NCBI GenBank assembly: GCA_910585435.1
Contig: CAJUEJ010000017.1
Span: 1 to 64,000, forward strand
DNA: 64,000 bases
DNA from: an uncultured Hungatella sp.
GTDB taxonomy: Bacteria > Bacillota > Clostridia > Lachnospirales > Lachnospiraceae
Direction of reading: 5' to 3'
The notes beneath the pieces are model-generated. The model had not been told where the DNA came from. It saw nothing but the letters and a program-made list of their open reading frames with translations, and did not search any database. Position 1 is the first letter of the stretch. The number at the start of each line of letters is the position of its first letter. A program made the translations under genes and the position numbers. Positions 42,371-50,428 of the stretch are shown piece by piece.

Positions 42371-43505
42371 AAAAACGGATTCCTTTTATCATTATTTCTG
42401 AAATTTCACAGACCTGCTGTCTGGTTAATCTGGTGTGGATGGGGAGGCGCAGCAAGGTATCATAGCAGGCCAGGCTTTCCGGAAAGTCTGACTGCTTATA
42501 TCCCAGCCTGGCCCCCATAGGAGAAATGTGGAGAGGGACGTAGTGGGTTTTGGCGTCGATTCCATGCTCCATGAGAAGCGTTCGCATCCGCTCTCTCAAG
42601 GCCTGGCTGGCAAAACGCAGGTAAAATATATGGCCGTTGGGAGAGGCGTAATCCGGAACAGCCATCAGCCTGGCATATCCCTCCTGCTCCAGGGGCTTAA
42701 GAAAATCCAGGTAGTCCTGAAGGCGCCGCTTCCTGGCGGCGGTAATCTGATGGAGGCCGGACAGCTGGGCAGACAGAAGGGCAGCGCACAGTTCACTGAC
42801 AGCCGTGCTACTTCCAGGACAGACCCAGGTATAACGGTCACATTCCCCATTAAAAAAAGCGTCCCGGTTGGTGCCGTGGACACGATAGCAGCGGGCTTTT
42901 TCAAAATCGGATCTGTCCCTGCACAGAAGAAGTCCACCTTCGCCGCAGCTGATATTTTTCGTATAATGAAAGCTGACACAGCCGAAATCCCCCAGGGTGC
43001 CCAGAGAAGCTTCCTTATGAAATGCGTCTATGGCCTGGGCGGCATCCTCGATGACAGCCAGGCCTGCTTCCCTGGCCAGCTTTAAAAGACTGTCCATATC
43101 ACAGGAGATACCGGCATAGTGAACCGGGATAATGGCCCGGGTCCGGGATGTGATTCTGCCGGCAGCGTCTTTAAGGCTTATATTCTGTGTATCAGGGTCA
43201 ATGTCACAGAAGACAGGAACACCTCCTGCTTTCAGCACTGCATTGGCAGCTGATGGAAAATTGTAGGAGGGAAGAAGCACCTCATCTCCTCCGGACAGGC
43301 CGCACATCTCCAAAGCTGTCTCCAGAGCGAGAGAACAGCTGGCAGTCAGCATGTACCGGCTGTCCCTGTCAGAATAGACAGAGGAAAGCTGGCTGAGAAC
43401 TTTTTTGGTAAAAAGGCCGTCTGTTGCTAATTCCGTGTTCAGGCAGGAAAGCAGAGCGCTCTCCTCCTGGCCGGTACAATGCTGTGCGTAAAAAGGTATA
43501 TTCAT
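42363..43505 (-). CDS. DegT/DnrJ/EryC1 sugar aminotransferase (WecE/RffA-like)
   Basis: 380-aa PLP enzyme of the DegT family that aminates nucleotide-linked keto-sugars, such as TDP-4-keto-6-deoxyglucose. Motifs are DEVLLPSYNFPSAANAV, PVHYAGISCDMD, VIEDAAQAID (Asp for the pyridine nitrogen) and the Schiff-base lysine K183 in SFHYTKNISCGEGG. ATG 43505 is chosen because homologues begin here and AAAGG is nearby. The frame stays open to 43835 but would run across repeat R6 and the opposite-strand tusA gene. First gene of the operon leading to the GT2/ATP-grasp and transporter genes. Confidence 0.9.
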   Translation of the reverse strand: MNIPFYAQHCTGQEESALLSCLNTELATDGLFTKKVLSQLSSVYSDRDSRYMLTASCSLALETALEMCGLSGGDEVLLPSYNFPSAANAVLKAGGVPVFCDIDPDTQNISLKDAAGRITSRTRAIIPVHYAGISCDMDSLLKLAREAGLAVIEDAAQAIDAFHKEASLGTLGDFGCVSFHYTKNISCGEGGLLLCRDRSDFEKARCYRVHGTNRDAFFNGECDRYTWVCPGSSTAVSELCAALLSAQLSGLHQITAARKRRLQDYLDFLKPLEQEGYARLMAVPDYASPNGHIFYLRFASQALRERMRTLLMEHGIDAKTHYVPLHISPMGARLGYKQSDFPESLACYDTLLRLPIHTRLTRQQVCEISEIMIKGIRFYG

Positions 43506-43540
43506 GAAAGAAGCCTTTCTTTTACATCTTGATTTTTTGT

Positions 43541-43568
43541 GGTATACTCTTAAGTGAAGCAAAGTAAA
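43541..43568 (-). promoter_or_regulatory. Possible promoter of the aminotransferase-transporter operon, using repeat R6 as -35
   Basis: Minus-strand -10 TATACC (43541-43546), 16-nt spacer and -35 TTTACT (43563-43568). The -35 lies in the end of R6 copy 1. Confidence 0.4.
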
Positions 43569-43654
43569 CCTGCATGCGCCCGGCAGCGGACGCACCACCG
43601 CACAAGAAAGTCTGGCGGATGCCGCCTGACCGGCGGCGGAACTTTTAAAGTAAA
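43561..43654. repeat. Two-hairpin repeat R6, copy 1
   Basis: 94 bp with two conserved hairpins, TGCGCCCG-loop-CGGACGCA and GCCGCC-TGAC-CGGCGGC, and the linker GAAAGTCTGGCGG. The second copy is at 63241-63356. The element starts and ends with AAAGTAAACCTG (43561-43572, 43647-43658). Non-coding here, in the divergent spacer between the aminotransferase and tusA. Confidence 0.85.
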
Positions 43655-43689
43655 CCTGAGCACTGCAATACGAAAAAGGAGGTTGTCCC

Positions 43690-43908
43690 ATGCTGGAGCT
43701 GGACTGTCTGGGGGATATGTGCCCCGTTCCCATTATGAAATTAAAGCAATGCCAGCAGTTAAAGCAAAAAGGAGACCAGGTCATGCTGATTACAGACCAC
43801 AGCTGTGTGCTGGAATCCATTACGGAATACTGCAAAAAGAGGCAGCTTCACATGAACATTGTGGAGCCCATGAACGGAATCTGGGAGATAACCATTGAAA
43901 AGCTGTAA
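43690..43908 (+). CDS. TusA-family sulfur carrier (first copy)
   Basis: 72-aa TusA-like protein, a carrier of persulfide sulfur. The CPxP motif is in CLGDMCPVPIMKLKQ (C11), followed by the C-terminal IVEPMNGIWEITIEK strand typical of the family. AAAAAGGAGGTTGTCCC precedes the ATG. It is divergent from the aminotransferase operon, and its stop is directly adjacent to that of the convergent LysR gene. It probably belongs to the same sulfur pathway as the gene at 45884. Confidence 0.9.
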   Translation: MLELDCLGDMCPVPIMKLKQCQQLKQKGDQVMLITDHSCVLESITEYCKKRQLHMNIVEPMNGIWEITIEKL

Positions 43909-44802
43909 TCAGCATATATTTTTTCCTACATTGGAGACAAAATAGTCAATAATCTCATTGACGTGGGTATCTGTGTTGGAGTGCTTATAGATGGAGTAGA
44001 CCCAGTAATCCAGGTCGAAGCTGTCAATCTCGATGCTTTTCAGCTGCTTTTGATACAGTTCTTTTTTTACGGCGATGTAGGGCAGGAATGCCACACCGTG
44101 GCCTGCCTGGACAGCGCTTTTCACGGATTCGGTGGAGTCCAGACGGTACATAACCTGGAAACTGCCGATAGGATACCCTAGTTGTTTAATATAGTTGCAC
44201 ACCAAACGGTAGGAGCTGAAGGATTCATTCAGAAGAATCAGTGGATAACGCTTCAGATTTTCCAGGGTTAAATGAGACTCGATAGGGTAATCGCTGCGGG
44301 CAACCAGATGGATCTTGTCCTGATAGGCCGCTTTGCATGTAAGCTCCGGCGAATCCACAGTTCCCACAATAAAGCCTAAGTCTGTCCTTTCATCTGAAAC
44401 CTGGCGGATCACGTCGCTGGAAGGCGCGCTGGATAAATGGAAGGTATAGTGGGGGAACTGCCGGTTTACTTTATAGAGGGAACAGGGCAGGGCGTAGTTG
44501 CAGGCTACGGAGGTTGCCGTGATATGAAAGGTGTTGTTCCCGGTGTGAAGATTGTCCAGCTCTTCCTTTAAATCATCATACAATCCCATAAACTGCACCG
44601 CGTATTTCTGGAAAATTTTACCGGCCGGAGTAAGCTCTATCCCCCGGTTGGAACGCTCCAGAAGCTTTACGTTCAACTCCTCTTCCAGCCGCTGCATCTG
44701 CTGGCTTAAGGCCGGCTGGGAGATATGATTGTTCTGGGCCACCTTGGAAATGCTTTTTTCCGTGGCTATCTTATAAAACATGATAATGTGCTCCAGCAGC
44801 AA
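43909..44802 (-). CDS. LysR-family regulator (CysL/CbbR-like), probable control of the yeeE-tusA operon
   Basis: 297-aa LysR-type regulator. The winged HTH is at residues 1-60 (FYKIATEKSISKVAQNNHISQPALSQQMQRLEEELNVKLLERSNRGIELTPAG), with a periplasmic-binding-like effector domain after it. TTG 44802 is the likely start, with AAAGGAGGTG 8 nt upstream. It is divergent from the sulfur operon at 45116, the classic LysR arrangement, with a 26-bp dyad between them. The effector is unknown; a sulfur compound is plausible. Confidence 0.9.
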   Translation of the reverse strand: MLLEHIIMFYKIATEKSISKVAQNNHISQPALSQQMQRLEEELNVKLLERSNRGIELTPAGKIFQKYAVQFMGLYDDLKEELDNLHTGNNTFHITATSVACNYALPCSLYKVNRQFPHYTFHLSSAPSSDVIRQVSDERTDLGFIVGTVDSPELTCKAAYQDKIHLVARSDYPIESHLTLENLKRYPLILLNESFSSYRLVCNYIKQLGYPIGSFQVMYRLDSTESVKSAVQAGHGVAFLPYIAVKKELYQKQLKSIEIDSFDLDYWVYSIYKHSNTDTHVNEIIDYFVSNVGKNIC

Positions 44803-44946
44803 GTGGAAGGCACCTCCTTTGTTATTATACTCCCGGAGTTTCCTGGCACCTGCTTTTGTGACTGATTTTCCGAGAGAACATGTATGTCTGAAATCGTTAT
44901 CTTTTTATCAATCTAAGGGGGACAAAACAAACTCATATAGAACATT

Positions 44947-44975
44947 ATTATACAAGAAATCCATTTGAATTACAA
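44947..44975 (-). promoter_or_regulatory. Promoter of the LysR gene
   Basis: Minus-strand -35 TTGTAA (44970-44975), 17-nt spacer, -10 TATAAT (44947-44952). Confidence 0.75.
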
Positions 44976-45011
44976 GATTTGAACTGCTTTTTTACGGTTT
45001 GGCGCCTATAG

Positions 45012-45070
45012 AAAACCGTTATACTGTATAAGGTTTTCAGATAATTAAAAAAATCACAATGTGCTATAAT
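45012..45070 (+). promoter_or_regulatory. LysR operator dyad and yeeE promoter
   Basis: A 26-bp dyad at 45012-45037 has half-sites AAAACCGTTATAC and GTATAAGGTTTT, containing the T-N11-A type core expected of LysR sites. TATAAT at 45065-45070 is the yeeE -10. No good -35 lies 17 nt upstream, which fits activator dependence. Confidence 0.7.
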
Positions 45071-45115
45071 GAAAGAGTAGTAAAGCGTTCAAAACTATAC
45101 AAGGAGGTATGAGGA

Positions 45116-45817
45116 ATGCAGGAAAATGCGGAAAAACAGACTCAGTCCGGCGGATCCTCTATCCGCAGATCCGCTCCCAGGAAGAAGAAAAAGAATCAGG
45201 TTCCTTTCGGATTCCTCGGACTGCTGCTGATAGCTGTCATAGCCATTGTGCTGGGACAGAAGAATGGTACGCTTGCATTGTTCTGGGTATTCGGATGTTG
45301 CTTCGGCTTTATCTTACAGAAAGCCCGCTTTTGTTTTACAGCCTCAATGCGGGATCCCTGTATCACCGGTTCCACATCTGTCACCCGTGCGGTGCTTATA
45401 GCATTTGCCATCACTACCATCGGATTCACGGCTATTAAATACGGTGCTTATGTCAACGGGGGAACTATACCCGGACAGAGCTACATCATGCCTGTGAGCC
45501 TGGCTACCTGTGTGGGAGGAGTCATGTTCGGAATCGGGATGGTAATTGCAGGAGGATGCGCCTCAGGAACTCTGATGCGTGTAGGCGAAGGCTTTGGCAT
45601 GCAGATGTTAAGCTTATTTTTCTTTGTGGTGGGCTCTCTCATCGGAGCAAACCATATGGGATGGTGGACATTGAATTTCAATGCGACGGCTCCCAAGATT
45701 TTCCTTCCCGATGTGTTCGGCTGGGCAGGCGCCCTGATACTGCAGCTGGCAATCATAGCGCTTCTGTATATTGCAGCTGATAAATATGAGAAGAAACGTA
45801 TGGGAAATACAGACTGA
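45116..45817 (+). CDS. YeeE/YedE-family sulfur transporter, N-terminal-half type
   Basis: 233-aa membrane protein with five to six hydrophobic segments. It carries the family's cysteine-bearing motifs GFILQKARFCFTASMRD and GIGMVIAGGCASGTLMRVGEG, which in TsuA (YeeE) line the thiosulfate path. A basic soluble N-terminus (RRSAPRKKKKNQ) precedes the first helix. AAGGAGG lies before ATG 45116. It forms an operon with tusA, the second YeeE-type gene and a flavoprotein. The second membrane gene at 46131 looks like the other half, so the transporter may be split. Confidence 0.9.
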   Translation: MQENAEKQTQSGGSSIRRSAPRKKKKNQVPFGFLGLLLIAVIAIVLGQKNGTLALFWVFGCCFGFILQKARFCFTASMRDPCITGSTSVTRAVLIAFAITTIGFTAIKYGAYVNGGTIPGQSYIMPVSLATCVGGVMFGIGMVIAGGCASGTLMRVGEGFGMQMLSLFFFVVGSLIGANHMGWWTLNFNATAPKIFLPDVFGWAGALILQLAIIALLYIAADKYEKKRMGNTD

Positions 45818-45883
45818 TTCAGAAACAGGTGAACAAAGGTTCATCATAATATTAATGAAAATAAAAAACAGGAGGAATTTATC

Positions 45884-46111
45884 ATGGCAGAATTTACAGT
45901 TGATTGTTTAGGCGAGGCTTGTCCGGTACCCCTTATGAAGGTTCAGAAACAGATGGAGAAGATGGCAGTAGGCGACGTTCTGATTGCTCAGATTGATCAC
46001 AGCTGTGCGATGAAGAATATTCCGGAGTGGGCAAGAAACAACGGACATAACGTAGAGATCGAGGAAGTTGACGACGGCGAGTGGGAGATCGTAATCGAAA
46101 AGACCAAATAA
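45884..46111 (+). CDS. TusA-family sulfur carrier (second copy)
   Basis: 75-aa TusA-like protein with the CPxP motif in CLGEACPVPLMKVQKQ (C13) and the closing DDGEWEIVIEK strand. AGGAGGAATTTATC precedes the ATG. It sits between the two YeeE-type genes, the arrangement in which TusA accepts sulfur released from imported thiosulfate. Confidence 0.93.
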   Translation: MAEFTVDCLGEACPVPLMKVQKQMEKMAVGDVLIAQIDHSCAMKNIPEWARNNGHNVEIEEVDDGEWEIVIEKTK

Positions 46112-46130
46112 GAAAGCAGGTGCATAAGCT

Positions 46131-46679
46131 TTGAAGGCTTTTTGGGATAAAGTAAGTAAGAATCCTTATTATAAGATGATCTTTAAAAATCCCTTTACAT
46201 ACGTAACCGGCGCAGTGCTGCTTTCGATTTTCCAGATTGCTATTTTTGCAAGTACAGGTTCACCCTGGGGCGTTTCAGGTACCTTTGCTAACTGGGGCGC
46301 CTGGTTGTACCGTCTGGTAGGCGGAAATGTAGACAAATGGTACTATTTTTCTTCTGAGGGTGCTCAGGCGACCTTAAACAACGGGATCTTGAACCATACC
46401 GGTTCCTGGCTGAATTTCGGTATTATAGCAGGAGCCCTGGTGGCAGTGCTTCTGGCTTCCCAGTTTAAGTTTAAGAAGATTAAATCGTTAAAACAGGTAG
46501 TGGCGGCAACATTAGGCGGACTTTTGATGGGATACGGTGCCAGACTGGCTGGCGGCTGCAATATCGGAGCACTCTATTCCAGTATTTCATCCCTGTCCCT
46601 GTCCGGCTGGGTATTTGCAATTTTCCTGTTTATCGGAGCCTTTATCGGCAGCAAGCTGCTTGCGAAATACTTTATGTAA
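46131..46679 (+). CDS. YeeE/YedE-family sulfur transporter, C-terminal-half type
   Basis: 182-aa membrane protein with four to five helices. The motif LMGYGARLAGGCNIGALYSSISSLSLSGW holds the family's conserved GGC and the glycine-rich turn. TTG 46131 is the only plausible start, with GCAGGTG 8 nt upstream. 19 nt after tusA. Together with 45116 it would make up a full-length YeeE. Confidence 0.88.
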   Translation: MKAFWDKVSKNPYYKMIFKNPFTYVTGAVLLSIFQIAIFASTGSPWGVSGTFANWGAWLYRLVGGNVDKWYYFSSEGAQATLNNGILNHTGSWLNFGIIAGALVAVLLASQFKFKKIKSLKQVVAATLGGLLMGYGARLAGGCNIGALYSSISSLSLSGWVFAIFLFIGAFIGSKLLAKYFM

Positions 46680-46694
46680 AGGACGGATTAAAAG

Positions 46695-47924
46695 ATGGAG
46701 AAGAAGACAGAGCAATATGATGTAGTCATCATCGGCGGCGGCGCTGCCGGATTGACATCCGCTATTTACTGCGGCCGTGCCAGATTAAAAACCCTGGTTA
46801 TCGAGAAGGCTCTGGTGGGCGGTCTGGCTACATACACCAACGAGATCGAGAACTATCCGGGATTTCCTGAAGGGTCCACAGGCCTTGGGCTTATGGAGCT
46901 GTTCCATAAGCAGGCTAAAAAGTTCGGGGTTAAATTTAAACTTACCGATGTAAGAGGCGTTAAGCTGGAAGGCGATGTGAAGACTGTGGAGACCTTCCGC
47001 ACAGATTATCAGTGCAAGGCAGTGGTTATCGCCAGCGGCGGAAAGCCCCGTCTCACAGGCGCGCCCAATGAGGATAAGTTCCTGTATGACAAGGGAATTT
47101 CCTTCTGTGCAACCTGTGATGCCGCAGCCAACACAGACAAGACTGTTATCGTCATCGGCTCTGGAGACGCAGCCATAGAGGAAGGCATGTTCCTGACAAA
47201 GTTTGCCCGCAAGGTAATCGTCAGCGTCATGCACGAGGAAGGAAAGATGGACTGCAACGAGATTGCCAAGGAAGAGGCCCTGGCAAATCCCAAGATGGAG
47301 TTTATCTGGAATACCACGGTGGCAGAGTTCAGAGGAGACGATGAGCATCTTCGCAGCGTGGCTTTAAAAGACACCAGAACGGGAGAGATAATCGACGTTC
47401 CTGTGGATACATGCTTCATGTTTATCGGCTATGTTCCCAACACGGAGATTTTCAAGGGAATTATCGACATGACCCGCCCGGGCTATGTGATTACCAACGA
47501 GAAGATGGAGACCAATATCCCCGGTGTATTTGCCGCCGGAGATGTGAGGGAAAAGTTCTTAAAGCAGGTGGCCACAGCCGTAGGCGACGGCGCGATCGCA
47601 GGATATGCTGTAGAGAAGTATATTGCAGAGAGTGAAGTATTTGAGAACCAGATTATGGATAAATCCATGCCTGGTATCGTGTATATCTGGAACGCAGTGG
47701 TTCCGGAGAGCCGGGAACTTTTAAAAGAGGTTGAGGCTTTCGAGGAGAAACATAAAGGCCAGGTGAAGGTGAACAAGGCGGATGTCTACAAATCCAACGG
47801 AATCGCAGTGAGACTGGGCGTGGAAGCAGTTCCTGCAGTGGTGTCCATCAAGGACGGCCAGGCGGCAGGCGTGCTGACAGAAGGGATTACTGTGGAGAGT
47901 ATGGAGAAGCTGCTGGGGCTGTAG
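46695..47924 (+). CDS. Thioredoxin-reductase-like flavoprotein with degenerate C-terminal thioredoxin domain
   Basis: 409-aa FAD/NAD(P)H protein. The FAD motif is GGGAAGLTSAIYCGRA (14-29), the redox pair CATC (138-141), the NAD(P)H motif GSGDAAIEEG and the FAD-closing FAAGDVREK. Residues 320-409 are a thioredoxin-like fold whose active site is YIWNAVVPESRE, without CxxC. It would reduce a sulfur-bearing partner such as TusA or a persulfide (inference). The gene follows the second yeeE by 15 nt and precedes the terminator at 47991. Confidence 0.88.
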   Translation: MEKKTEQYDVVIIGGGAAGLTSAIYCGRARLKTLVIEKALVGGLATYTNEIENYPGFPEGSTGLGLMELFHKQAKKFGVKFKLTDVRGVKLEGDVKTVETFRTDYQCKAVVIASGGKPRLTGAPNEDKFLYDKGISFCATCDAAANTDKTVIVIGSGDAAIEEGMFLTKFARKVIVSVMHEEGKMDCNEIAKEEALANPKMEFIWNTTVAEFRGDDEHLRSVALKDTRTGEIIDVPVDTCFMFIGYVPNTEIFKGIIDMTRPGYVITNEKMETNIPGVFAAGDVREKFLKQVATAVGDGAIAGYAVEKYIAESEVFENQIMDKSMPGIVYIWNAVVPESRELLKEVEAFEEKHKGQVKVNKADVYKSNGIAVRLGVEAVPAVVSIKDGQAAGVLTEGITVESMEKLLGL

Positions 47925-47990
47925 AGCGCGAGCTGTAAAAGGGAAGATGGCAGCGAGAGGTTTTTTGCAGAGCTGCTGCAGATTGAAGAA

Positions 47991-48035
47991 GAAAACGGGA
48001 TACCATTCCTTAGGGAAGGGTATCCTGTTTTATAT
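47991..48035 (+). terminator. Terminator of the sulfur operon
   Basis: AAAACGGGATACC...GGTATCCTGTTTT forms a 13-bp stem with loop ATTCCTTAGGGAA, then TATATATG. The A-rich side also allows termination from the opposite direction. Confidence 0.85.
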
Positions 48036-48084
48036 ATGTCTGAATCTGAGACAGCAGGGGGAAGGAAGTTAATTATTTTATTGC

Positions 48085-48113
48085 TTGAAAAAAATATATA
48101 TTTTGTTTATAAT
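48085..48113 (+). promoter_or_regulatory. Promoter of the Phd/RelE module
   Basis: -35 TTGAAA (48085-48090), 17-nt spacer, -10 TATAAT (48108-48113), 47 nt before the antitoxin ATG. Confidence 0.75.
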
Positions 48114-48160
48114 AAAAATTGAGATAAAATATTGATAAAATTATGATAAGGAGAAGCGCT

Positions 48161-48418
48161 ATGATACAGATAAAACCAGTTTCTGACCTTAGAAATAAAT
48201 TTCCGGATATAGAAAGAATCGTAAATTCTGGCGAACCAGTGTATTTAACTAAAAATGGGTATGGCGTTATGGTTGTACTAAGTCTTGAAGAATATTCCAA
48301 ACTGACGGATGGGGCGGAAAATGTTATGGATAAAGCAGATTTGGCAGCTGAAAGTGACAGTAAGCGTTATACGCATAACCAGGTTTTTGGGGGGCTTAGA
48401 AGGAGAGTAAATGGCTGA
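48161..48418 (+). CDS. Phd/YefM-family antitoxin
   Basis: 85-aa antitoxin beginning MIQIKPVSDLRNKFPDIERIVNSGEPVYLTKNGYGVMVVLSLEEY, the hallmark Phd/YefM DNA-binding fold. An acidic toxin-binding tail follows. ATG 48161 has AAGGAGAAG upstream. It overlaps the toxin gene by 8 nt. Confidence 0.92.
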   Translation: MIQIKPVSDLRNKFPDIERIVNSGEPVYLTKNGYGVMVVLSLEEYSKLTDGAENVMDKADLAAESDSKRYTHNQVFGGLRRRVNG

Positions 48419-48740
48419 TACAAAGTATATTTTGCGGTATTTGCCACTATTCTATGAGGAATTAGAAGAAAAAGTGATATATATTGCCGAGACATTAAAA
48501 AATCCGCAGGCTGCAAATGATCTTCTGGATTTAGTTGAGTCGGTTATCTTAGAGCGTTTGCCAAATGCAGAATCTTTTGAGCTATATTGTTCGTTGAAAG
48601 AGAGAAGATATCCATATTATCGTATTTATGTAAAGAACTTTGTAATTTATTATGTGGTGATTGGCGATGAAGGTCCAAGAAAAATTATGGAGGTCAGGCG
48701 TTTTCTGTATAACAGGGAGTACCGTGATGCCAAAATATAG
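48411..48740 (+). CDS. RelE/ParE-family toxin
   Basis: 109-aa toxin with the RelE/ParE fold: YLPLFYEELEEKVIYIAETLKNPQAANDLLDLVE, ERRYPYYRIYVKNFVIYYVV and a final VRRFLYNREY. It partners the Phd-type antitoxin upstream. By family it targets translating mRNA or gyrase; which one cannot be told from sequence. Confidence 0.9.
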   Translation: MADTKYILRYLPLFYEELEEKVIYIAETLKNPQAANDLLDLVESVILERLPNAESFELYCSLKERRYPYYRIYVKNFVIYYVVIGDEGPRKIMEVRRFLYNREYRDAKI

Positions 48741-48901
48741 CAGAAAACTCTCAGAAGTATTACAAAAGGAATGCGTTTAATGATTCCGTATGGTTATCCG
48801 TACGTTCCGTCAAGTCTCTCCAAAAGCGGAGGCCTGGCGGAACGTATACGGATTCCCTGGATACCGTCTGTAAATTTTATAGCGATTTCTCCAAGATTCC
48901 A

Positions 48902-50386
48902 TCAACCCAAATCATATTTCACAATATCCATACTGACAAGCCCGTCGCAGAAGAAGGAGATTCCTTCCGCTCTTTGGTCCGTCTGGATGGAGACAGAAAG
49001 TACCTGTTCTCCATCGTTTACAAACAACTCGGCGCTGTAGCGGTCCAGAATCAGACGCAGGCGGATTCTGCCGTTTTGGTGTCTTACCAGGCTTCGGCGC
49101 TGATGGATGACTGCTCTTCTGGAGCCGGAGAATTTGCGGTCAATCTTCAGGATGGATTCGTGAGGCCGGAAGCTGACGGCTGTCCGGTGACTGGCATCCT
49201 GGGCAAAACGCACTGCAAATTTCTGATATACCTGGTTCTCATCCACAGGGCGCAGGTCAAGCTCCATGTCTATTTTTCTGCCGCTGATGCCGCTTAGCTG
49301 CAGAATGTCTGTGAATGTAATATCCCTGTACCGCACTTCATTTCTGCGCATGGTTTCCAGCTCCCGCACCGGATTTTGGTAAAGCCGTCCGTTTTTCACG
49401 GAAAGCTCCCGAGGCAGAGTCATCTGTCCGAACCACGGAGTCTGAACCGTGGAGGGAAGACAGGTATCCCAGTTCTGCATCCAGCCGACCATGATTCTCC
49501 GGCCGTCTGGTGTGAGAAGGGTCTGGGGGGCATAGAAGTCAATGCCGTAGTCGATGGCCTGGTTGCGTTCCTCGACGAATTGTTGTTTTTCCTTGTCGTA
49601 GGAGCCGATGATGCAGACGGTTCCATTTCCGTTGTGATACTCAAATCCTTGGGGCAGCATATCCTGGGGACTCACTAAGAGAAGCTGCTTTCCGTCCAGC
49701 TCGAAGAAATCAGGACATTCCCACATCTTTCCGTAGCGCCCCCGGTTTTGGCATAATATCTGCTGAAACTTCCAGTCAAAGCCGTCAGAGCTCTTAAAAA
49801 GTAAAATCTGGCCGCTTCCGTCGGCAGGGCGGTTTCCGATAACGGCGTAGAAGGCACCATCGTCTCCCTGCCACAGTTTGGGATCCCGGAAATCATAGCG
49901 GGAACTGCCGGAGGGAAGGTGGGATTCTGTCAATACCGGATTTCCTTCATATTTCTCATAATTGATACCGTCGCCTGTGGCAATGCATTGCCTCTGTACG
50001 TCCCGGACAGTTCCGTCTTCCTGGGTCTCTTTTGCCACTCCGGTGTACATAAGCAGATGCCTTCCGTCGGGGAGTGTAACGGCACTCCCCGAAAAACAGT
50101 CGTCTTTATCATACGCCTCGTCTGGCGCCAAGGCAGTGGGAAGATAGGTCCAGTGCAGCAGGTCCGGGCTGACGGCATGTCCCCAGTGCATAGATCCCCA
50201 ATGAGAATCATAAGGGTAATACTGGTAAAAAAGATGGTACTGTCCGTTGTAGAAGGAAAAACCGTTGGGGTCATTCATCCAGCCTACACGGGGGGACAGG
50301 TGAAATTCCGGCCTCTCTTCTTTTTTTATATGTTTTTCATATGTCTCCTCATAGTTTCGTGCCTTTTGCAAAAACGGACTTATCAT
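48902..50386 (-). CDS. Glycoside hydrolase family 32 (sucrose/fructan hydrolase)
   Basis: 494-aa beta-fructosidase without a signal peptide, so cytoplasmic, hydrolysing sucrose, sucrose-6-phosphate or short fructans. Catalytic triad motifs are WMNDPNG (nucleophile D39), FRDPK (D168) and WECPD (acid/base E223). The C-terminal beta-sandwich carries AELFVNDGEQVLS. AGGAGG precedes ATG 50386. It follows the ABC genes on the same strand (42 bp after the binding-protein gene), so the imported sugar is probably a non-phosphorylated fructoside. Confidence 0.95.
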   Translation of the reverse strand: MISPFLQKARNYEETYEKHIKKEERPEFHLSPRVGWMNDPNGFSFYNGQYHLFYQYYPYDSHWGSMHWGHAVSPDLLHWTYLPTALAPDEAYDKDDCFSGSAVTLPDGRHLLMYTGVAKETQEDGTVRDVQRQCIATGDGINYEKYEGNPVLTESHLPSGSSRYDFRDPKLWQGDDGAFYAVIGNRPADGSGQILLFKSSDGFDWKFQQILCQNRGRYGKMWECPDFFELDGKQLLLVSPQDMLPQGFEYHNGNGTVCIIGSYDKEKQQFVEERNQAIDYGIDFYAPQTLLTPDGRRIMVGWMQNWDTCLPSTVQTPWFGQMTLPRELSVKNGRLYQNPVRELETMRRNEVRYRDITFTDILQLSGISGRKIDMELDLRPVDENQVYQKFAVRFAQDASHRTAVSFRPHESILKIDRKFSGSRRAVIHQRRSLVRHQNGRIRLRLILDRYSAELFVNDGEQVLSVSIQTDQRAEGISFFCDGLVSMDIVKYDLG

Positions 50387-50428
50387 GATACGCCTCCTGA
50401 ATATGATTGATGGCTGTAAAGCAGCAGG

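Noticed and set aside
43561..43654. R6 as a metabolite riboswitch
   Set aside because: Two hairpins are conserved, but the second copy lies in an unrelated start region, has a 22-bp insertion and reads through as coding. No known aptamer consensus fits.
43506..43835. N-terminal extension of the DegT aminotransferase
   Set aside because: The extension would cover repeat R6 and the opposite-strand tusA gene. Family members start at MNIPFYAQ.
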